A stretch of DNA of 64,000 bases from an uncultured Bacteroidales bacterium (GTDB lineage: Bacteria; Bacteroidota; Bacteroidia; Bacteroidales; UBA932): the NCBI GenBank assembly GCA_947168525.1, contig CAMVMG010000007.1, positions 1-64,000 of the forward strand. Reading direction: 5' to 3'. The notes beneath the pieces are model-generated. The model ran no database searches. It was not told where the DNA came from and was given only the letters and a program-made list of their open reading frames with translations. A program made the translations under genes and the position numbers. Positions within the stretch are counted from its first letter, which is position 1. Each line of letters starts with the position of its first letter. Shown piece by piece: positions 58,768-64,000 of this stretch.

Positions 58768-61026
58768 ATGAGAAGATTAAGCATAATTGCCGCCTTATTG
58801 CTTGCGGGCTGTGCCGCGAATGGTACATTGGCCGATGTCCGTTTCACTTCCCGGCTCCAGAGCCCGGACGGCCGCCTGGAAGCCCGTTTCGGCCTCACGG
58901 ATGCAGGCATTCCGGTCTATGCGCTCTCTTTCAAGGGAGAGGACGTAGTGAAACCCTCGCGCCTGGGCTACAGGCTGCTGGAAGGCGGAGACCTGGAACA
59001 GGGATTTGCCTATGCCGCCGACAATGAGTTCTGCACGCAGGACCAGACCTGGGAACCGGTCTGGGGCGAGGAAGCGCAGATCCGCAACCACTACAACGAG
59101 ATGCTGGTGCACCTGAAAAAGGACGACGGCACGGCGATGGACATCCGATTTAGGCTGTACGATGACGGCCTGGGCTTCCGCTACGAGTTTCCCCTGGAGA
59201 ACAAGCTCACTTACTTCAAAGTGGGCGAGGAACTTACGGAATTCGCGATGACGGGAGACCACACGGCCTGGTGGATCAGTGGAGACTATGACACGCAGGA
59301 GTACAATTACACGGAGTCCCGGCTCTCCGAAATCCGTGGCATTTCCCAGGGCATGCGACTTGGAAACGCCTCACAGACGGGTTTTTCCGACACCGGCGTA
59401 CAAACCTCCCTACAGATGAAGACCGACGGAGGACTCTATCTGAACATCCACGAGGCCCAGGTGCTGGACTATCCTACCGCCAATCTGGACCTGGACGACA
59501 GGAACCTGGTGTTCCGCATCTCTCTCACACCGGACGCCCAGGGCGTGAAAGGCCGGCTGCAAGCCCCCTGCAAGAGCCCCTGGCGCACCGTGATGGTGTG
59601 CGAAAAAGCCACAGAAGTGCTCGCTTCCCGTCTGATCCTGAACCTGAACGATCCTTGCGCCCTGGAAGATGTGAGCTGGATCCATCCGGTAAAATACATG
59701 GGCGTGTGGTGGGAGATGATAACGGGCAAGAGCGAATGGTCCTACACGTATGATTACCCGTCCGTGCAGCTGGGCGTGACCGACTACACCAAGGCCCGGC
59801 CCCACGGCCGGCACGGCGCCAATAACCAGAATGTGCGCCGGTACATCGATTTTGCTGCCGAAAACGGCTTCGACGCCCTGCTCATCGAGGGCTGGAACGA
59901 AGGCTGGGAAGACTGGTTCGGACACCAGAAAGACTATGTATTCGACTTCGTGACCCCGTACCCGGACTTTGACCTGCCAGCGCTGAACGCCTATGCGCAC
60001 CAGAAGGGGATTCGCCTGATGATGCACCACGAAAGTTCCTCGTCCACCGTGAATTACGAGCGACACATGGAGCGGGCCTATACCTTGATGGACCAGTATG
60101 GGTACAACGCTGTCAAGAGTGGCTATGTGGGCGACATCATTCCCTACGGCGAACATCATTACAGCCAGCCGCTGATCAACCACTACCACCTGGCCGTGAC
60201 CGAGGCTGCTAAGCATCACATCATGGTCAATGCCCATGAGGCCGTGCGTCCCACCGGGCTGTGCCGTACCTGGCCCAACATGATTGGCAACGAGAGCGCC
60301 ATGGGCAACGAATACCGCGCCGGCATTAATCCCGGCCACACCACCATCCTGCCGTTCACCCGCCTGCAAGGCGGGCCGATGGACTACACGCCAGGCATCT
60401 TCGAGACCGACATGTCCGTGACGGCCCCCGGTCAGACCGGCAAGATGCGCCACACCATCTGCAACCAACTGGGCCTGTATGTCACCTTCTACAGCCCGCT
60501 CCAGATGGCGGCCGACCTCCCGGAGAACTATGCCCGCTTCATGGATGCCTTCCAGTTTATCAAGGATGTAGCCGTTGACTGGGACAAGAGTCTGTACCTG
60601 GCCGCCGAACCGGGCGCCTACATCGTCACGGCCCGCCATCCCAAACTGTCCAGCCTGAATAAGGCGGCCGAAAGCACGGCCTCCCTTCCGGACGGGAAGA
60701 AGGACGGCATCACCAATGCGACCCGCTACATCTATGCCCTGGGCGAGCAGGCGACGGCCCGTGACCTGGCCAAAGCCACGCCGCACGATGTCTGGTACGT
60801 AGGCGGTGTCACGGACGAGCACGAGCGGGAAGTAACGGTGAATCTGGACTTCCTCTCGCCCGGCGTCACCTACGAGGCCATCCTCTACACCGACGCCCCC
60901 GAGGCCGACTTTGAGACCAACCCGCAGGCATACGAGATTACCCGTATGGAACTGTCTGCCAACGATTCACTTACCATCCGGATGGCCCGCTCGGGCGGAT
61001 TCGCCCTGTCGCTGCGTTCGAAGTAA
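58768..61026 (+). CDS. susB: GH97 alpha-glucosidase (SusB-like) lipoprotein
   Basis: The 752-aa enzyme has a lipobox (L-L-A-G-C near residues 11-15), a GH97 N-terminal beta-domain, a catalytic barrel and a C-terminal beta-domain. Visible active-site regions are L-I-E-G-W-N-E-G-W near 371-379, M-M-H-H-E-S-S near 418-424, N-A-H-E-A-V-R-P-T-G near 488-497 and N-E-S-A-M-G-N-E-Y near 508-516. Glu residues in the second, third and fourth match those used by inverting GH97 enzymes such as SusB. It releases glucose from maltooligosaccharides in the periplasm. The ATG at 58768 is preferred over a TTG at 58762. Confidence 0.94.
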   Translation: MRRLSIIAALLLAGCAANGTLADVRFTSRLQSPDGRLEARFGLTDAGIPVYALSFKGEDVVKPSRLGYRLLEGGDLEQGFAYAADNEFCTQDQTWEPVWGEEAQIRNHYNEMLVHLKKDDGTAMDIRFRLYDDGLGFRYEFPLENKLTYFKVGEELTEFAMTGDHTAWWISGDYDTQEYNYTESRLSEIRGISQGMRLGNASQTGFSDTGVQTSLQMKTDGGLYLNIHEAQVLDYPTANLDLDDRNLVFRISLTPDAQGVKGRLQAPCKSPWRTVMVCEKATEVLASRLILNLNDPCALEDVSWIHPVKYMGVWWEMITGKSEWSYTYDYPSVQLGVTDYTKARPHGRHGANNQNVRRYIDFAAENGFDALLIEGWNEGWEDWFGHQKDYVFDFVTPYPDFDLPALNAYAHQKGIRLMMHHESSSSTVNYERHMERAYTLMDQYGYNAVKSGYVGDIIPYGEHHYSQPLINHYHLAVTEAAKHHIMVNAHEAVRPTGLCRTWPNMIGNESAMGNEYRAGINPGHTTILPFTRLQGGPMDYTPGIFETDMSVTAPGQTGKMRHTICNQLGLYVTFYSPLQMAADLPENYARFMDAFQFIKDVAVDWDKSLYLAAEPGAYIVTARHPKLSSLNKAAESTASLPDGKKDGITNATRYIYALGEQATARDLAKATPHDVWYVGGVTDEHEREVTVNLDFLSPGVTYEAILYTDAPEADFETNPQAYEITRMELSANDSLTIRMARSGGFALSLRSK

Positions 61027-61109
61027 ACGTCGGATGGTATCTTTTTCTGCGTTCACTTTCGTATTTGTAAAGAAAAATTCTTTATCTTTACGATACTAAA
61101 AACTGAACC

Positions 61110-61955
61110 ATGCAGAATTACATACTGGACCGCGAAGGTCTTCAGAAACAGTTGAGACTGAAAGGAGCAGGGGGAAAACTCATTTCCTCCCTGCTCTACT
61201 CTCTTCTGGAATTGGAAAAAATCAACCGGCTCAATGCGAAGTACGCCCACCTGAAAGGGCCGGATTTCGCCGCCAAGATTATCGAAGCGGTCGGGGCCAG
61301 CTACGACACGGTCCCGGCCCAGTTGGATTATATTCCCAGGGAGGGCGGCTTCATCACTGTCTCCAATCATCCCATCGGCAGCATCGACGGACTCATCCTC
61401 ACGGATGTCGTGGCCAGGAAAAGGCCGGATTACAAGATCCTGACCACATTCCTGCTTGCCCTGATCCCCAGCCTCCATGACAACTTTATCCCCGTGAACA
61501 ATCTCTCCTCCGGCGACACCCGCACGATCTCTGGTATCCGGGAGGCGCTGGGACATATCAATGCAGGGAATCCCCTGGGGCTGTTCCCCGCGGGAGAAGT
61601 TTCCACCTACCAGAAAGGGGAACTCCGCTCCAATCCGGACGGCAAGCCCGTCATCGAAGACCGCCCCTGGGCCGACAACATGATGAAACTCATCCGCCGG
61701 TCGGGACTTCCCGTGATTCCCATCTATTTTTCCGGTACCAATTCCCGGACATTCCACCTGCTGGGTCGCATCCATCCCAGGCTTCGTACCATCCGGCTGC
61801 CCCACGAGATGCTGAACAAGAAAGGCTGTCACCTGCATGTGCGGATGGGCAAGCCCATTCCGGCAGAGGAAATAGCGGGGCTCAGCGACAAAGAACTGGC
61901 CGTTTTCCTTCGCAACCGCTGCTACGCCCTCAAAGCGGAGTGCCCGGTAGACTGA
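61110..61955 (+). CDS. PlsC-type acyltransferase
   Basis: The 281-aa protein has the acyltransferase signature S-N-H-P-I-G-S-I-D-G near 86-95, with catalytic His and Asp, and F-P-A-G-E-V-S near 156-162 as the glycerol-phosphate-binding motif. I saw no clear membrane-spanning helix, although hydrophobic patches could bind the membrane. This matches the Bacteroidota hemolysin/PlsC-like group that acylates lysophospholipids or aminoacyl lipids. It follows the GH97 gene by 83 bp, with a near-consensus -7 box (TATCTTTA) upstream, so it probably belongs to a new transcript unrelated to starch use. Confidence 0.87.
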   Translation: MQNYILDREGLQKQLRLKGAGGKLISSLLYSLLELEKINRLNAKYAHLKGPDFAAKIIEAVGASYDTVPAQLDYIPREGGFITVSNHPIGSIDGLILTDVVARKRPDYKILTTFLLALIPSLHDNFIPVNNLSSGDTRTISGIREALGHINAGNPLGLFPAGEVSTYQKGELRSNPDGKPVIEDRPWADNMMKLIRRSGLPVIPIYFSGTNSRTFHLLGRIHPRLRTIRLPHEMLNKKGCHLHVRMGKPIPAEEIAGLSDKELAVFLRNRCYALKAECPVD

Positions 61956-61974
61956 CACCCACAAACCGTCTCAT

Positions 61975-63021
61975 ATGAAAAAAATCCTTCTCCCCATCAT
62001 GGCTTTCTCCCTTTTCGGACTGCTTTGCTGCCGCGCCCAAGAGGACGACCGGAGCACCGCGGCTTTTGCCGACGCCCTTGAAAACACTCCGGCCATCCGC
62101 CTGATTGATGTGCGGACGGCGGAAGAATACGCCGCCGGGCACCTTCGCGGTGCCGTGAACCTGGACTATTTTGCCAAGGATTTTGTCCAGCAGGTACAGG
62201 CCGCCTACGATACCGAAGAGCCTGTGTATGTCTATTGTCGCAGCGGCCGGCGCAGCGCCGACGCCGCCCGCCAGCTCAAGGAGGCCGGATATCGGGTCTT
62301 CAACATGCTGGGCGGCTATATAGCCTGGTCCGACGAGGGCCGGGAAGTGACCAAATATGAGGTGGAACGCTTTGCTACAAAAAACGGGAAACTCCTGGAA
62401 ATCACTCTCATCAAGCATGGCTCGGTAGAGATCCGTTTCCAGGGTCATTCCTATCAGTTCGACCCTGTCACCGGCCTGGGCAAGCCCACGGATTTCAGCA
62501 AGGAGTTTCCCAAGGCATCGGCCATCCTGGTCACCCATGAGCACGGAGACCACCTGGATGCAAAAGCCATCGAACAGCTCACCGGAGAGGGGACTCTCCT
62601 GCTGCTGAACGAGAAAAGCCGCGCCCAGATTGGCAAGGGAGAAGCCATCGGGAACGGACAGACGCGCGAACTCCCGGGAGACATCCTCGTGGAAGCCGTC
62701 CCGGCCTACAATACCACCCCCGGACGGGAGATGTTCCACCCCCAGGGCAACGGAAACGGGTATGTAGTCACGTTTGACGGGCTCCGCATCTATATCGCGG
62801 GAGACACCGAAGATGTGCCGGAAATGGCAGACCTCAGGGAGATCGACATCGCTTTCCTGCCGGTGAACCAGCCCTACACCATGACAGTGGAGCAGTGTAT
62901 CGCGGCGGCCAAAGTGATTAAGCCCCGGATCCTGATCCCGTATCATTTCAGCCAGACAGACCTGAGCTCCGTTCCCGGCGCCCTTCCCGGCATCGATGTC
63001 CGGCTGCGACAAATGCAGTAG
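61975..63021 (+). CDS. Secreted rhodanese-metallo-beta-lactamase fusion
   Basis: The 348-aa protein begins with a signal peptide or anchor (about 1-21, with two cysteines L-C-C near its end). A rhodanese domain (about 25-125) carries active-site Cys in Y-V-Y-C-R-S-G-R-R-S near 83-92. A metallo-beta-lactamase domain (about 135-345) follows with the metal motif T-H-E-H-G-D-H-L-D near 184-192. The C-terminal domain resembles the UlaG/UPF0173 type rather than persulfide dioxygenases. Order (rhodanese first) is the reverse of typical ETHE1-rhodanese fusions. A role in sulfur-compound detoxification in the periplasm is plausible. It lies 19 bp after the acyltransferase gene. Confidence 0.87.
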   Translation: MKKILLPIMAFSLFGLLCCRAQEDDRSTAAFADALENTPAIRLIDVRTAEEYAAGHLRGAVNLDYFAKDFVQQVQAAYDTEEPVYVYCRSGRRSADAARQLKEAGYRVFNMLGGYIAWSDEGREVTKYEVERFATKNGKLLEITLIKHGSVEIRFQGHSYQFDPVTGLGKPTDFSKEFPKASAILVTHEHGDHLDAKAIEQLTGEGTLLLLNEKSRAQIGKGEAIGNGQTRELPGDILVEAVPAYNTTPGREMFHPQGNGNGYVVTFDGLRIYIAGDTEDVPEMADLREIDIAFLPVNQPYTMTVEQCIAAAKVIKPRILIPYHFSQTDLSSVPGALPGIDVRLRQMQ

Positions 63022-63024
63022 TAA

Positions 63025-64000
63025 CTACAGCTCTTCTTCTACCCGCGGGTGAATCTTGATTTTCCGGACGGGGTCGCAAGTAAGGCCGATTCCCAGTTTC
63101 TTCAGGGTTTTGCGGTCCACTTCACTGAGCATGACAGTGGAGTGGACTTGCGCTCCGTAGAGGTTCGGGAGCTGCTCCAGCGCCAGTTTGCAGTTTTCGT
63201 CAATCAGGCTTAACATGGATATGGCCACCAGGACTTCGTCGGTGTGCAGGCGGGGGTTGTGTCCGTGCAGATAATTCACCTTGGTCCTCTGGATGGGGGC
63301 AATCATTTGCTGGGGGATCAGCTTTACGTTATGGGCGATGCCGGCCAGGTGCTTGAGGGCGTTCAGCAGCAAGGCGGCGCTGGGGCCCAGCAGGGAACTG
63401 GTGCCCGCCGTGAGGATGGTTCCGTCTTCCAGTTCGATGGCGGCAGTGGCCACCTCGCACTGCTCCAGGCGTTCCCGGGCCGCTACCGTGGTCTTGCGGT
63501 CGGCCGTGGTAATCTTGGCCCGTTTCATCAGGAGGGCAATCTTGTTCACCTCGGCCTCGGTGGCTTTTCCGTCGGCAAAATTGCACAGGGCGGTATAGTA
63601 GCGGCGGATGACTTCCTGGCGGGAGGCTTCGCAGCATACTTCGTCATCGCTGATGCAGTAGCCGATCATGTTCACGCCCATGTCGGTAGGGGACTTGTAG
63701 GGCGTGACGCCGTAGATGTCGTCAAACAAGGCGTTCATCACCGGGAAAATCTCTACGTCCCGGTTGTAATTCACGGCCATTTCCCCGTAGGCGTCCAAAT
63801 GGAAGGGGTCGATCATGTTTACGTCGTCCAGATCGGCCGTAGCGGCCTCGTAGGCCACATTCAGCGGATGGGTCAGCGGCAGATTCCAAATGGGGAATGT
63901 CTCGAATTTGGCATAACCGGCCTTGATGCCTCGCTTGTTCTCCTGGTAAAGCTGGCTCAGGCACACGGCCATCTTTCCGCTGCCGGGACCGGGCGCCGTC
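63025..64000 (-). CDS. UPF0371 (DUF1846) family protein, partial
   Basis: The visible 325 residues are the C-terminal part of a DUF1846 protein; the 5' end lies beyond the right edge. The first visible codons give T-A-P-G-P-G-S-G-K-M, a P-loop-like motif that continues into C-L-S-Q-L-Y, K-A-G-Y-A-K-F-E-T-F-P-I-W-N-L and V-N-M-I-D-P-F-H, all well conserved in the family. The ATG at 63972 is an internal Met, not the start. The biochemical role of the family is poorly defined. It converges on the rhodanese fusion gene, with 3 bp between their ends. Confidence 0.9.
   Translation of the reverse strand, partial: TAPGPGSGKMAVCLSQLYQENKRGIKAGYAKFETFPIWNLPLTHPLNVAYEAATADLDDVNMIDPFHLDAYGEMAVNYNRDVEIFPVMNALFDDIYGVTPYKSPTDMGVNMIGYCISDDEVCCEASRQEVIRRYYTALCNFADGKATEAEVNKIALLMKRAKITTADRKTTVAARERLEQCEVATAAIELEDGTILTAGTSSLLGPSAALLLNALKHLAGIAHNVKLIPQQMIAPIQRTKVNYLHGHNPRLHTDEVLVAISMLSLIDENCKLALEQLPNLYGAQVHSTVMLSEVDRKTLKKLGIGLTCDPVRKIKIHPRVEEEL

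Overview
The window is a stretch of a Bacteroidales (Bacteroidota) genome, most likely a gut or rumen commensal. The evidence is a SusC/SusD/SusE starch-utilisation locus, many SPII lipoproteins, repeated Bacteroidota-type promoter -7 boxes (TAnnTTTG) placed just before start codons, and a moderately high G+C chromosome backbone. It falls into two very different halves joined at a tRNA-Phe gene (27938-28010, minus strand).

The left half (about 1001-27961) is an integrative element of about 27 kb inserted in the 3' end of tRNA-Phe. A 24-nt copy of the tRNA 3' end (23 of 24 identical) lies at its far end. Both ends carry arm-type GTGAGAAC/GTGAGAAT repeats, and a tyrosine recombinase sits beside the far end. 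Sequence outside the far end (846-1000) has its own related arm-like repeats and the same terminator/att layout, so a second element appears to be integrated in tandem, with the DUF1349 lipoprotein (25-762) as probable cargo. The 27-kb element carries: integrase; an AlbA_2/HATPase regulator; a large unknown protein (1107 aa); a DUF3853 protein, a 52-aa ORF, a RecA-like helicase and a DUF6371 Toprim protein (replication); an orphan 244-aa gene; a type I restriction-modification locus (hsdM-hsdS-hsdR) followed by a membrane-anchored DEDDh exonuclease fusion; two lipoproteins; a 1.5-kb non-coding hairpin array; a fluoride channel; and a five-gene minus-strand cassette built from two unrecognised paralogous families. 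No relaxase or other transfer gene was recognised.

The right half is chromosomal. A glycerate kinase (minus) is divergent from a run of co-directional genes: ZIP metal transporter, K+/H+ antiporter, glpA-glpB-glpC-glpT and an esterase/degenerate-HAD fusion. Next comes malQ (4-alpha-glucanotransferase). A LytTR response regulator and LytS-type histidine kinase (minus) lie back-to-back with a starch/maltodextrin locus: MFS sugar transporter, SusC, SusD, a nine-module SusE, a BACON-SusG-like GH13, a GH53 galactanase, two further GH13 enzymes and a GH97 alpha-glucosidase. Together these would bind starch at the surface, cut it, import maltooligosaccharides, finish them in the periplasm and process them in the cytoplasm by MalQ. 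The window ends with a PlsC-type acyltransferase, a secreted rhodanese-metallo-beta-lactamase fusion and a UPF0371 (DUF1846) gene that runs off the right edge.

The most novel-looking items are the two-family cassette (22989-27579), the exonuclease fusion beside the type I system (16630-18774), paired arrays of 9-bp CGATACAA-type repeats (9417-9471 and 19694-19738), and the hairpin array (20381-21935). All functional statements rest on reading motifs by eye; no database search was run.
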